Under the pieces are notes generated by a model that saw only the letters and a program-made list of their open reading frames with translations, made no database searches and was not told the origin of the DNA. The position numbers and the translations under genes are program-made. From the NCBI RefSeq assembly GCF_900107135.1, contig NZ_FNOV01000010.1:62001-126000 (forward strand): a DNA stretch of 64,000 nt. The letters run 5' to 3'. Positions 37,890-46,440 of the stretch are shown one piece after another. Origin of the DNA: Hymenobacter psychrophilus (GTDB lineage: Bacteria > Bacteroidota > Bacteroidia > Cytophagales > Hymenobacteraceae). Numbering within the stretch: the first letter of the stretch is position 1; every line of letters starts with the position of its first letter.

Positions 37890-39011
37890 ATGAGCTTCCG
37901 CCCCATTTTCGAGGCCCACTCCTGGGATGATGTGAAGGCCAGCATCTACGCCAAAACGGCGGCCGACGTGGAACACGCCCTGGCGGCGCCGCGCCGTACC
38001 CTGGAAGATTTCAAGGCCCTGATTTCGCCTGCCGCCGCGCCCTACCTGGAGCAGATGGCCCAACGCAGCCACCAGCTCACGCGCAAACGGTTCGGCAATA
38101 CGGTGCAGCTCTACGTGCCGCTTTATTTGTCGAATGAGTGCCAGAACATCTGCACCTACTGCGGCTTTAGCCTGGACAATAAAATTGCCCGCCGCACCCT
38201 GAGCAGCGTCGAGATGCTGCAGGAAGCCGCGGCGCTTAAGCACTGGGGCTACGAGCACGTGCTGCTGGTAACCGGCGAGGCCCACCAGACGGTAGGCGTG
38301 GAGTACCTGGAAAAGGCGCTCCGCACGCTACGGCCGCACTTCGCGCACCTCTCCATGGAAGTGCAACCGCTTGACCAGGCCGACTACGAACGCCTGATTC
38401 CCGAGGGCCTGCATACGGTGCTGGTGTACCAGGAAACCTACCACCAGGACGACTACAAGAAGCATCACCCCAAGGGCAAAAAGTCGAATTTTCACTACCG
38501 CCTCGATACGCCGGACCGGCTGGGCCGGGCCGGCATCCACAAAATGGGCCTCGGCGTGCTCATCGGGTTGGAGGACTGGCGCACCGATTCCTTCTACACA
38601 GCCCTGCACCTCGACTACCTGGAACGCACCTACTGGCAAACCAAGTATAGCCTGTCGTTCCCGCGGCTGCGGCCCGCCGAAGGGCTGCTGCAACCCAAAG
38701 TGGAAATGAACGACCGGGAGCTGGTGCAGCTGATTTGCGCCTATCGCCTGCTGAACGAGGAAGTCGAGCTCTCGCTTTCAACCCGCGAGAGTCCGGCCTT
38801 CCGCGACCACGTGGTGAAGCTGGGCATTACCAGCCTCAGCGCGGGCTCCAAAACCAACCCCGGTGGCTACGCGGTGGCGCCGGAGTCGCTGGAGCAGTTC
38901 GAGATTTCGGATGAGCGCAGCCCGGCCGAGGTGGCGTCCATGCTGCGCCGGCAGGGCTACGAACCCGTGTGGAAAGACTGGGACGCGACCCTCACCGCCC
39001 TGGCCCGGTGA
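37890..39011 (+). CDS. thiH: 2-iminoacetate synthase (tyrosine lyase)
   Basis: This 373-residue radical-SAM enzyme cleaves tyrosine to dehydroglycine for the thiazole. The CxxxCxxC motif appears in NECQNICTYCGFS (about residues 83-95). Other matches are LLVTGEAHQT, VYQETYHQDDYKKHHPKG and the C-terminal SAGSKTNPGGYA. The presence of ThiH, not ThiO, implies the anaerobic-type tyrosine route. Last gene of the thi operon; thiF is not in the window. Confidence 0.95.
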   Translation: MSFRPIFEAHSWDDVKASIYAKTAADVEHALAAPRRTLEDFKALISPAAAPYLEQMAQRSHQLTRKRFGNTVQLYVPLYLSNECQNICTYCGFSLDNKIARRTLSSVEMLQEAAALKHWGYEHVLLVTGEAHQTVGVEYLEKALRTLRPHFAHLSMEVQPLDQADYERLIPEGLHTVLVYQETYHQDDYKKHHPKGKKSNFHYRLDTPDRLGRAGIHKMGLGVLIGLEDWRTDSFYTALHLDYLERTYWQTKYSLSFPRLRPAEGLLQPKVEMNDRELVQLICAYRLLNEEVELSLSTRESPAFRDHVVKLGITSLSAGSKTNPGGYAVAPESLEQFEISDERSPAEVASMLRRQGYEPVWKDWDATLTALAR

Positions 39012-39075
39012 AGGCCACGCCCTGCAGCCACTGCCCGCATACGGGTCAGGGGCATTGTATTCGCTCCAGTATAGG

Positions 39076-39684
39076 TTAGCCAGCAGCCAATTGCAGCCGG
39101 CTGAATGCCACCACCGGATCGGGGCTTTGCCACACTGCCCCCAGTACGGCGGCCCCCGCAAAACCCGCCTGGCGCACGGCCGCCAGCCGATGCTCATCCA
39201 CGCCTCCCAGCGCCATTACCTGCGGACTATATCCGGCCCGGTTACGCAGGGGCGTCAGCGCTTTTGTCAGGGCTTCCAAACTGAAAGCGGCCGGGTAATC
39301 TGTTTTGCTCAGACTATCGAATACAGGGCTTAGAAAAACGTAGTCGTAGCACCGTCGGTGCGCCCGCAGTTCGGCCAGATGGTGAAACGAGGTAGACAGC
39401 GTTTGGCCGGGCAGCAACAGGGGGCGGCGGCGGCAAGCCGCGCGGGCGGCAGCCGTTAAGTGCAGCCCGCCTAGGCGAAACTCCCGGACCAGCGCGGGCT
39501 GCCCATGCACCACCACGCGCGGCAGGTACCGGGCGGGTAGGCGGGCCAGGTAGTCGGCTATTGCCGCTGGCTCCCACGCCGGCTTGCGCACATGAAACCG
39601 CGCCAGCCCCGCGGCCAGCATTTCCCCGACCAACTCCGTTTCGTCGGCCACGGCCGCGGGGGGTGAAATAAGGAGCAGTTTCAT
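39076..39684 (-). CDS. tenI: TenI/ThiE-like thiamin phosphate synthase family protein
   Basis: This 202-residue protein has the ThiE/TenI fold: GLARFHVRKPAWEP, GGLHLTAAAR, the TSFHHLAELRAH segment, YVFLSPVFDSLSKTDYP and MALGGVDEHRL. Several ThiE substrate residues are replaced (for example HVRKP in place of QLRxK), which fits TenI, a thiazole tautomerase-like homologue. Start ATG 39684 is preferred. An IS end-like sequence begins about 15 bp upstream and may have replaced its native promoter. Confidence 0.85.
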   Translation of the reverse strand: MKLLLISPPAAVADETELVGEMLAAGLARFHVRKPAWEPAAIADYLARLPARYLPRVVVHGQPALVREFRLGGLHLTAAARAACRRRPLLLPGQTLSTSFHHLAELRAHRRCYDYVFLSPVFDSLSKTDYPAAFSLEALTKALTPLRNRAGYSPQVMALGGVDEHRLAAVRQAGFAGAAVLGAVWQSPDPVVAFSRLQLAAG

Positions 39685-39698
39685 CGCGAGCCTAAAAT

Positions 39699-39730
39699 AC
39701 TGTCTGTCCGAAAAAACGGGCGGAATTAGA
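39699..39730. repeat. Possible IS end
   Basis: TGTCTGTCCGAAAAAACGGG at 39701 onward begins with the TG typical of IS3-family ends and lies next to an IS3-type OrfA fragment. It resembles, at its start, the arms of the inverted repeat at 43029-43097 (TGTCTTGTCCGGAAA). No second end was found. Confidence 0.4.
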
Positions 39731-39774
39731 ATAAGTCTCAAAGCGGCCGCTATTGGCGCTTGGACGGCTTTCTG

Positions 39775-39918
39775 TCACGAATAGAGGCCTTTGGGGTCGT
39801 TGTTTAGCGCCCATGTGGTGGCTTTGGTCGAGTGGCTTTGGTCGGCCAGACACGGGGCTTCGGCGCGGAAGGCCGCATCATGCTTACGGCGCTTATCAGA
39901 TTTTGGCGTCTCATTCAT
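39775..39918 (-). pseudogene. IS3-family OrfA transposase remnant
   Basis: The minus-strand frame from ATG 39918 encodes 47 residues opening MNETPKSDKRRKHDAAFRAE and continuing with a Thr/Ala-rich helix ending ALNNDPKGLYS. This is the start of an IS3-type OrfA (Lys/Arg-rich start, KxDxAFRAEAxRLA, then the helix-turn-helix). The typical LYKWQ continuation is lost and no OrfB follows. It marks an old insertion upstream of tenI. Confidence 0.7.
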
Positions 39919-40589
39919 AACGAAGGAAAGATACCACCCCATTCTATCCAGATTAGCTAAACCACCTCAAACCAGAGTGGTCGTGGCATTTGCTATTTTT
40001 TTGGCCAGTAGATTGAGCCAGGCCCCGACGGTTGGGGAAGAAGAGTATGCCTTATGGAAAGCGGCAATAGATGAGTGGGGCCGTCAGAATCCTGCAAACC
40101 AGCGGTACAGATGCCTGATTTTGGTGCACCCGTTGCAAATGCACTTATGCCCGGCATACCTTTACGGCATCAATTCTTTACCGCCCGAAGGATTGTTTTT
40201 ATACAGAGGCGCTGAGAGACAGGCTCAATGAAGCGTCGGCAACCATCCGCAAGCTGCGGAACGGTGCCAATTCCTGCTCATATAAAAACAAGTTGCCGTG
40301 AATTACTGCCACAACCAGCCCGTCCGAGTACTTTTTGCTGCCGCATCGACTGCGCCCACAGGCCAGCGCGTGAGTCATTGTTGCTGTTGTTGAGCCCAAA
40401 GTAACGCGAACTTTTGTTCGCGCCTGCGCGCCGTCAGGATGCTCCGTACTTTTTTAATCCGCTCTCTAGCGCCAACTATACCGTTGGCGCTACGGCCTAC
40501 GCGGTGTTTTTCCTACTTTCTTCTTCTGATGTCCGGCCCCCGGCATCGTTTACCGATCCGCAAAGCAGCGCTTTGCGCTACTCCCTTTT
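39919..40589. other. Intergenic region with one doubtful frame and a stem-loop
   Basis: An open plus-strand frame ending at 40231 contains EEEYALWKAAIDEWGRQNP and looks partly protein-like, but its 5' half is antisense to the transposase remnant and no good start exists. Its composition is A+T-richer than the flanks. A 10-bp perfect stem (40467-40476 with 40483-40492, loop 6) lies about 100 bp before the permease start. Nothing else is recognised. Confidence 0.4.
40467..40492 (+). terminator. Stem-loop in the leader of the amino acid permease
   Basis: TAGCGCCAAC and GTTGGCGCTA form a perfect 10-bp stem with a 6-base loop. No T tract follows on the plus strand, so it may be an attenuator, an operator or an mRNA-stabilising hairpin. 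Confidence 0.4.
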
Positions 40590-42038
40590 ATGCTTAAAAA
40601 ATCACTAGCGCTACTTCGGCAGGAAGCGGCCGAAACGGGGACTAATACCCTCAAACGAAGCCTGGGCGGCTTTAGCCTGATTACCATCGGTATCGGAGTC
40701 ATCATCGGGGCCGGCCTGTTTTCGCTCACCGGCATTGCCGCCGCCAACAATGCCGGTCCGGCCGTGACACTTTCCTTCCTGGTGGCCGCCGTAGGCTGCG
40801 CTTTCTCGGCCTTGTGCTACGCCGAATTTGCCTCCATGGTGCCCGTAGCGGGCTCGGCCTATACGTATTCCTACGCCACAATGGGCGAGCTGTTCGCCTG
40901 GATTATTGGCTGGGACCTGATTCTAGAGTACTCTGTTGGGGCCGCTACGGTCGCCATCAGCTGGTCGCAATACTTGGTGCGGGTGCTCGAAAAGTTCAAC
41001 CTACATATTCCACCCCAGCTGGTGATGTCGCCGTTTGAGACGGCTAAGCTGGCTGATGGCACGCTGGTTTCGGGGGTGGTAAATGTGCCAGCTATGCTTA
41101 TCGTGCTGGCTATTACGGCCATTATCATCCGGGGTACATCCGGTTCGGCGTGGTTCAACGGGCTGGTCGTCACGCTGAAGGTGGCCGTGGTGCTGGTGTT
41201 CATTGCCTTGGGCTGGCAGTACATCGCCCCGGCTAACTACCAGCCCTACATCCCGCAGAACACCGGCACGTTCGGCGAGTTCGGCCTGAGCGGCATTCTG
41301 CGCGGGGCGGGCGTGGTGTTCTTCGTGTTCATCGGCTTCGATATCGTGGCCACGATGGCGCAGGAAACCAAGAACCCGCAGAAGAATATGCCTATTGGCA
41401 TCATCGGCTCCTTGGTTGTTTGTACGGTGCTATTCGTGCTGTTCGGGCATGTGCTCACAGGCGTTGCCAATTATACGGAGTTCAAAGACAGCGCCGCGCC
41501 GGTCGCCATTGCCATCGAGAAAACGCCCTACGGCTGGCTTAGCTCGGCCATTATCATCGCCATTCTTATTGGCTATACGTCCGTCATTCTGGTGGATCTG
41601 ATGGGCCAGAGCCGGGTGTTTTTCTCCATGTCGAAAGATGGACTGCTGCCGAAGATATTCGCCGAAATACACCCCATTTTCCGCACCCCGCACAAATCGA
41701 ATCTGCTGTTGGGCGCATTCATTAGCCTTTTCGCGGGCTTCGTACCCATTACCGTAGTCGGCGAAATGACGAGCATCGGCACGCTGCTGGCCTTCGTGAT
41801 GGTATGCCTGGGCATCCTGATTATGCGCAAAAAAGAGCCCGATGCCCCGCGCGGCTTCCGCACGCCGTGGGTGCCCGTGGTGCCTGTCCTGGGCATTCTG
41901 ACCTGCCTGCTGATGATGGTGTCCTTGCCGTTGGATACTTGGCTCCGACTGTTTGTGTGGCTGGCCATCGGGCTGGCTATCTACTATGGCTACGGTAAAA
42001 AGCACAGCAAGCTATGGCAGGCTCAGCAAGCGCAATAG
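40590..42038 (+). CDS. Amino acid permease, APC superfamily
   Basis: This 482-residue inner-membrane transporter has about 12-13 hydrophobic helices. The APC start ITIGIGVIIGAGLFSLTG (helix 1) and the helix 3 region VPVAGSAYTYSYATMGELFAW are characteristic. GFDIVATMAQETKNPQKNMP lies between helices 6 and 7. It belongs to the YfnA/cationic amino acid transporter branch; the exact substrate is uncertain. It is flanked on both sides by transposase relics, so it may have been acquired or moved. Confidence 0.92.
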   Translation: MLKKSLALLRQEAAETGTNTLKRSLGGFSLITIGIGVIIGAGLFSLTGIAAANNAGPAVTLSFLVAAVGCAFSALCYAEFASMVPVAGSAYTYSYATMGELFAWIIGWDLILEYSVGAATVAISWSQYLVRVLEKFNLHIPPQLVMSPFETAKLADGTLVSGVVNVPAMLIVLAITAIIIRGTSGSAWFNGLVVTLKVAVVLVFIALGWQYIAPANYQPYIPQNTGTFGEFGLSGILRGAGVVFFVFIGFDIVATMAQETKNPQKNMPIGIIGSLVVCTVLFVLFGHVLTGVANYTEFKDSAAPVAIAIEKTPYGWLSSAIIIAILIGYTSVILVDLMGQSRVFFSMSKDGLLPKIFAEIHPIFRTPHKSNLLLGAFISLFAGFVPITVVGEMTSIGTLLAFVMVCLGILIMRKKEPDAPRGFRTPWVPVVPVLGILTCLLMMVSLPLDTWLRLFVWLAIGLAIYYGYGKKHSKLWQAQQAQ

Positions 42039-42042
42039 CTGC

Positions 42043-42160
42043 TCACCGGTAAGAGGCGAAGCAGCCGGATCGATAACGCACCGTTATGGCTTTGAATAAT
42101 TGCTTCATCTTGCTGAAGGTCTGCTCAATGTGGTGTCGTGTTGATAGGCCAATGGGTCGA
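42043..42160 (-). pseudogene. IS5/IS427-like transposase C-terminal remnant
   Basis: The minus strand reads HHIEQTFSKMKQLFKAITVRY and then stops at 42043. The string resembles the C-terminal IERTFSKMKxFRRVATRY motif with the catalytic Glu of IS5-group DDE transposases. No further transposase sequence is present. Confidence 0.5.
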
Positions 42161-42229
42161 AATGAGGCGTGTTCTTGCGCGCGGATTCGTCTCAACGACC
42201 GCCTTGGCCCCGGCGTCCTCTACCAGCGG

Positions 42230-42402
42230 AGTTGATGGAGCACCTGCAAGTCTTCCTGCTAGCCTATAACCAAGCTAAACGACTCAAGACATGGCGCGGG
42301 CTTACCCCGCACGATTTTTTCTGCCTCTAGAGGCAGAAGAACCCTTTTAACTTTAACCAAGACCCGACCCATCTCACATTGGGATTACATACTCAGGCAT
42401 AA
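42230..42402 (+). pseudogene. IS481-like transposase C-terminal remnant, frameshifted
   Basis: One frame reads MEHLQVFLLAYNQAKRLKTW followed by RGLTPHDFFCL and a stop. A second frame continues with FNFNQDPTHLTLGLHTQ and ends at 42402. Together they match the C-terminus of IS481-type transposases (AYNxAKRLKxLRGxTPYEFI ... DPTHLTLGLNT). The element is truncated and frameshifted and ends 4 bp before the TRIC-like gene. Confidence 0.65.
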
Positions 42403-42406
42403 TTTT

Positions 42407-43021
42407 ATGGATACGCTTTATTTGACGGATTTGCTCGGGACTGGGGTATTTGCTGTTTCCGGGACGCTAACGGCCTTGCACAAGAAGAAGGACCTCGATA
42501 TTTTAACGTTGTTTATCTTCGCTTTTGTTACCGCAGTGGGTGGAGGAACGCTGCGCGACATTATCATCCAAGCCTATCCGGTGGCTTGGATCAGCGATGC
42601 CAATTATCTGCTAGTCATCATTACTGGATTGCTCCTCGCCGTGGCGTGCCGGCGCTGGTGGTTGGGCTTCCTACATCGCCCCTTGCGGGTGTTTGATACG
42701 CTGGGCATCGGCATATTCACCATCCTCGGCCTGGAAAAGGCGCTGCACGTAGGGGTCAACCCGTGGGCAGCGGTGTTGCTAGGCATCGTATCGGCCCTGT
42801 TCGGCGGCGTCATCCGCGATACGCTTGCCAACGAGACCCCTCTGGTTTTTGAGCGGCAACTCTACGCCACGCCCTGCCTGACCGGTGCTGTTCTATATGT
42901 GATGCTGCTTCAGGCTGGCTTACATGCGACTATTGGATTTCTGCTATCGGTTGCCGTGATTACTGTCTTTCGTTTGCTGGCCATCCGCAAAGGCTGGTCG
43001 CTGCCGCCCATTCGGGGTTAG
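42407..43021 (+). CDS. TRIC-like cation channel / YicG (UPF0126) family protein
   Basis: This 204-residue inner-membrane protein has about seven hydrophobic helices and two internally related halves. The repeated motifs FAVSGTLTA / GIFTILGLEKA and AVGGGTLRDIII / LFGGVIRDTLAN are typical of the prokaryotic TRIC/UPF0126 family, which forms trimeric cation channels. The start lies directly after a transposase relic, so its native promoter may be missing. Confidence 0.88.
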   Translation: MDTLYLTDLLGTGVFAVSGTLTALHKKKDLDILTLFIFAFVTAVGGGTLRDIIIQAYPVAWISDANYLLVIITGLLLAVACRRWWLGFLHRPLRVFDTLGIGIFTILGLEKALHVGVNPWAAVLLGIVSALFGGVIRDTLANETPLVFERQLYATPCLTGAVLYVMLLQAGLHATIGFLLSVAVITVFRLLAIRKGWSLPPIRG

Positions 43022-43318
43022 AAGTAAGTGTCTTGTCCGGAAATAGGGTGACAGGTTTTTGAGATAAAAGCCTGTCACCCTATTTCCGGACAAGACATAG
43101 ATCACCTCAGCAACGTCCGTATGCCAGTAGCCAGCAACATGAGTTGATGGCGGTATGTTACGACGCCGCGCGCTGCGCTTGCAGAACAGCAGAATTGAAC
43201 GCTTATAATCTGGCCCCCTCACGCACCCTTAACCGCCAGCAACTGCGCCGCTATGGCGAAAGGCACAAAAGTCTCACTTTGCATCCAGCTAAGCCGTGTT
43301 CAGGCCGTAGCGCAGGCC
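43022..43318. other. Intergenic region with a long inverted repeat
   Basis: This 297-base gap contains the inverted repeat at 43029-43097. The remainder shows no convincing gene. A minus-strand fragment reading YWHTDVAEVIYVL slightly recalls IS3 OrfB, but it is too short to assign. Confidence 0.5.
43029..43097. repeat. Perfect 27-bp inverted repeat, probable paired IS ends
   Basis: Bases 43029-43055 and 43071-43097 are exact inverted copies beginning TGTCTTGTCCGGAAATAGGG, with a 15-base loop whose ends pair further with one mismatch. The outer TG...CA and the sequence resemble IS terminal repeats, so this could be a collapsed IS or a tiny MITE. It would also fold as a strong terminator between two converging genes. 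Confidence 0.65.
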
Positions 43319-44356
43319 TCACCCGGCCGGCACTGCGGCAGCCATGGTGGGCCCCTCTGCTGATGGCAATAGCTCATTGGCCGTGGGTTGCCCGGCCAGC
43401 CAGCTGTCCAACGACTCGATGGTAGTTGTGGCAATGGATGTCAGCGCCTCATCGGTCAGAAAGCCCTGATGGCCGGTAACCAGCACGTTGGGCTGGGCCA
43501 GCAGCTGGGCCAGCAGTGCATCGGGCAGCAGCTCCTGCGAGTGGTCGTTGAAAAACAGGCCTTTTTCGTGCTCATACACGTCGAGGCCCAAGTAGCCCAA
43601 CTGACCCGATTCCAGTGCCGCCAGGGCCGCCTTGGTATCGAGCAGCGCACCGCGGGCCGTGTTGATGAGCATGGCGCCGGGCTTGAGGCGGGCCAGCCGG
43701 GCCTGGTCGAACAGGTGCCGGGTAATGGGCGTGAGCGGAGCGTGCAGGGAAACCACGTCGGATTGGGCGCACAGCTCGTCGAGCGGCACGTACTGCAGCC
43801 CGTAGCACCGGGTCAGCTCGGCGTCGGGCTCGATATCGTAGCCTAGCAGGCGGCAGCCGAAACCGTGCAATAGGCCCGCCAGCGTGCCGCCGATGGTGCC
43901 GCAGCCCACGATGCCCACCGTTTTGCCGTGCAAATCGAAGCCGATGAGGTGGTCGAGCCGGAAGTCGCCGCGGCGCAGCTGGGTGTCGGCCTGGCGCAGG
44001 TGTCGGTTGAGGGCCAGCATCAGGGCCAGCGCGTGCTCGGCAATGGCGAAGGGCGAGTAATGGGGCACGGTGGCCACGCGCAGGCCCAGCCGATGGGCGG
44101 CGGCCGAGTCCACGTTGTCGTGGCCGGCGGCGCGCACCAGCAGGTAGCGCACGCCCAGGGCCTGCAGTTTTTCGAGCACCGGCGCCGAGGCATCATCGTT
44201 GACAAAAACTGCCACCGCCGTGCTGCCAGCGGCCTGCGCGGCAGTGTCCGGGGTCAGGGCCACATTGAGGAAATTAAACGAATACCGGCCCTGCGCGGCG
44301 GCGCTGAGGTAGGGACGCTCGAAGGGATAAGCGCTGAATACGGTGATGGTGGTCAT
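43319..44356 (-). CDS. ldhA: D-lactate dehydrogenase-like 2-hydroxyacid dehydrogenase
   Basis: This 345-residue NAD-dependent enzyme of the D-2-hydroxyacid dehydrogenase family reduces pyruvate to D-lactate if it is LdhA. Start ATG 44356 gives MTTITVFSAYPFERP. The Rossmann motif GIVGCGTIGGTLAG, the catalytic Arg in LINTARGALLD, the Glu region in DVYEHEKGLFF and the His in VTGHQGFLTDEAL are all present, and the last two are characteristic of LdhA. It is divergent from a universal stress protein gene, with an FNR-like box between them, consistent with fermentative use at low oxygen. Confidence 0.86.
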   Translation of the reverse strand: MTTITVFSAYPFERPYLSAAAQGRYSFNFLNVALTPDTAAQAAGSTAVAVFVNDDASAPVLEKLQALGVRYLLVRAAGHDNVDSAAAHRLGLRVATVPHYSPFAIAEHALALMLALNRHLRQADTQLRRGDFRLDHLIGFDLHGKTVGIVGCGTIGGTLAGLLHGFGCRLLGYDIEPDAELTRCYGLQYVPLDELCAQSDVVSLHAPLTPITRHLFDQARLARLKPGAMLINTARGALLDTKAALAALESGQLGYLGLDVYEHEKGLFFNDHSQELLPDALLAQLLAQPNVLVTGHQGFLTDEALTSIATTTIESLDSWLAGQPTANELLPSAEGPTMAAAVPAG

Positions 44357-44471
44357 GGCAGGAAGGGCGGTATTGAGTAAGGGCGTGGTCTGCGGGGAGC
44401 TGCCGGACTCGCCTGGGCAGAGCAGCAGTAGCCCGACCGTACAAGAATACGCTGCCCGCCTGACCGGTCCG

Positions 44472-44485
44472 TTGATGAAAGTCAT
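44472..44485. promoter_or_regulatory. FNR/CRP-like box between ldhA and usp
   Basis: TTGATGAAAGTCAT matches the FNR consensus TTGAT-N4-ATCAA at 8 of 10 conserved positions. It lies in the 206-bp divergent region, 115 bp from ldhA and 78 bp from usp. A closer match occurs at 60292-60305. Confidence 0.45.
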
Positions 44486-44562
44486 GCCCACCGTCTGACA
44501 TTGCGCATGGCGCTGGCCCGCGGCCATTCGGTTCTTTGTCGGAGCCACCTCACCCGCCGCTC

Positions 44563-45387
44563 ATGAGCCCTTCGCTGCTGATTCTGACCGATTTTTTCCG
44601 CGCCGCCAACGACGCGCTCGACTACGCTACCAACCTGGCCGTACCGCTTGGCGCGCGCTTGGTGTTGCTGCACGTGCGCCGCGACTCCATCCTCGACCCG
44701 GAGATGTTCACTGGTGAGCTGTCGGACCTGAGCAAGGAAGCCACGAAACTGGCCCTGAGCCGGGTGGCCGATGATTTGGCCGTGCCGGTGGTAGTCGAAA
44801 TCGGGCACGGCCGCGTGGCCTTTGCCGTGGCCGATGCCGTGAGCCGGCACCACCCGCTGCTGGTGGTGCTGGGCCGGCCCGACTACTCGGCCACGCCCGG
44901 CGAGCTGGTGCAGACTACCGCCCTCGATATCCTGCGCACCGCTCCTTACCCCATGCTGATTGTGCCCCACACAGTGGCCAGCAACGCCGTGCCCCGTCGC
45001 ATCCTGCTGGCCCTCGATGGGGAAGACTTCACGCTGGGGCCGCACGCCGGGGCCATACGCCAGCTGCTGCGCACACTGAGCGCGGAGCTAACGGTGCTGC
45101 ACGTGCTTAGTGACCCGACTGACCCCACCCGGGAAGATGAAGTGCTGGAATCGGTGCGGCGCACGGGCCTGAGCGTTGATTTGCCGGGTCCGCTACGCTT
45201 CCGCAGTACGGTGGCCGGCCGGCCGGCCGAGGGTATTCTGCACGCTGCCCAGGCCGCCGACACCGACCTGGTGATTGTGCTGGCCCGGCCCCGCAGCTTC
45301 TGGAAGCAGCTGTTCAGCAAGAGCGTAACGGCCCAGGTGCTGCTGCGCAGTACGGTGCCCGTGCTGGTGCTGCCCACCCTGGCCTGA
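44563..45387 (+). CDS. Universal stress protein, tandem UspA domains
   Basis: This 274-residue protein has two UspA domains. The first starts SPSLLILTDFFRAANDALDYA and the second RRILLALDGEDFTLG. An ATP-binding-like end, ARPRSFWKQLFSKSVTAQVLLRSTVPVLVLP, lies at the C-terminus (short form G-x9-G(S/T) not clear). Start ATG 44563 is preferred over an upstream TTG. Tandem Usp proteins often belong to hypoxia or stationary-phase regulons. It is divergent from ldhA. Confidence 0.92.
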   Translation: MSPSLLILTDFFRAANDALDYATNLAVPLGARLVLLHVRRDSILDPEMFTGELSDLSKEATKLALSRVADDLAVPVVVEIGHGRVAFAVADAVSRHHPLLVVLGRPDYSATPGELVQTTALDILRTAPYPMLIVPHTVASNAVPRRILLALDGEDFTLGPHAGAIRQLLRTLSAELTVLHVLSDPTDPTREDEVLESVRRTGLSVDLPGPLRFRSTVAGRPAEGILHAAQAADTDLVIVLARPRSFWKQLFSKSVTAQVLLRSTVPVLVLPTLA

Positions 45388-45480
45388 CGAGGACCAACCG
45401 CTGCGCTGGCCCCTCGGCGGAACCTACCAGGGCGTGGCAATCGGTTCCGCTGGCACCTGCTTTAAACGAGTCGGCTATGG

Positions 45481-45509
45481 CTGGCCGGCCGAACCGTCTG
45501 GCCGGCCAG
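45481..45509 (+). terminator. GC-rich stem-loop after usp
   Basis: CTGGCCGGCC and GGCCGGCCAG form a perfect 10-bp stem with a 9-base loop, 94 bp after the usp stop and 43 bp before the SDR start. There is no strong T tract. Confidence 0.5.
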
Positions 45510-45551
45510 TTCGGTCCATACAAATCTTCTCACTTTGAAAAACCCGTAGCT

Positions 45552-46316
45552 ATGAATAATGCCAGCAACAACGATTTGCAAGGAAAAACAGCCCTGGTTA
45601 CTGGCGGCGCCTCAGGCATTGGCAAGGCCGTGGCCCTGCTTTATGGGCAGTACGGGGCCAAGGTCATGGTTTCCGACATCGATGAGGAGCAGGGCCGGCA
45701 GGTGGCGGCCGAGATTGAGGCCGCTGGCGGTCAGGCCCGGTTTTTCCGGGCCGACGTGGGCGACCCGGCCCAGTGCCGGCAGCTGGTGCAGGAAACCGTG
45801 GGCGCGTTTGGTACCCTTGACGTGGCCTGCAACAATGCCGGTATCACCGGCGAAATGAGCCTGACGGCCGATATGTCGCTTGAAGGCTGGCAGCAGATTA
45901 TCAACGTGAACCTGAACAGCGTGTTTTTCTGCTTAAAATACGAACTGGAAGTAATGCTGAAGCAGGGCAGGGGCTCAATAATTAACATGTCGTCCATTCT
46001 GGGAACAGTAGGCACGCCCACGCTGGCGGGCTACGTTACGGCTAAGCACGGCGTGGTGGGCCTAACCAAAACGGCCGCCATTGAGTACGCCGCGCACGGC
46101 ATCCGCATCAACGCCGTGGGCCCGGCCTATATCGACACCCCGCTGCTGAGCGCCTTTTCGGCCGAAACCAAGGCCGAGCTGGTGGCCCTGCACCCCATTG
46201 GCCGGCTGGGCCGGGCCGAGGAAGTGGCCGAGCTGGTTATCTGGCTCAGCTCCGACCGGGCCTCGTTCGTGACCGGCTCTTACCATCCGATCGATGGGGC
46301 TTACCTGGCCCGTTGA
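45552..46316 (+). CDS. Short-chain dehydrogenase/reductase
   Basis: This 254-residue NAD(P)-dependent oxidoreductase of the classical SDR family has TGGASGIGKA near the N-terminus, NNAGI, the catalytic Ser in INMSSILG, and Tyr161 and Lys165 in YVTAKHG. The C-terminal FVTGSYHPIDGAY is the usual cofactor-side motif. Start ATG 45552 was chosen. The substrate is unknown; sugar, alcohol or 3-oxoacyl compounds are possible. Confidence 0.93.
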   Translation: MNNASNNDLQGKTALVTGGASGIGKAVALLYGQYGAKVMVSDIDEEQGRQVAAEIEAAGGQARFFRADVGDPAQCRQLVQETVGAFGTLDVACNNAGITGEMSLTADMSLEGWQQIINVNLNSVFFCLKYELEVMLKQGRGSIINMSSILGTVGTPTLAGYVTAKHGVVGLTKTAAIEYAAHGIRINAVGPAYIDTPLLSAFSAETKAELVALHPIGRLGRAEEVAELVIWLSSDRASFVTGSYHPIDGAYLAR

Positions 46317-46440
46317 GGCCGTATTTCTGCGGAGGCACCCCGGCGCTGGTGAGCCGGAACCCGCCTGAACTTCAGGAGGGGCAGCGCCGATGGCTACCCG
46401 CCGCCAGGAGGCTGTCAACCTGGCCAAATCAACCAACTAA

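Noticed and set aside
40199..40399. 66-codon minus-strand frame before the amino acid permease
   Set aside because: No recognisable domain, Ser/Leu-repetitive end and no good start context; probably chance.
43085..43140. IS3 OrfB-like string YWHTDVAEVIYVL on the minus strand
   Set aside because: It is only a dozen residues, runs into the inverted repeat and has no further transposase sequence around it.
46400..46440. FNR-like half-sites GTCAA and TCAAC upstream of the P-type ATPase
   Set aside because: They are in the same orientation with the wrong spacing and do not form the TTGAT-N4-ATCAA dyad.
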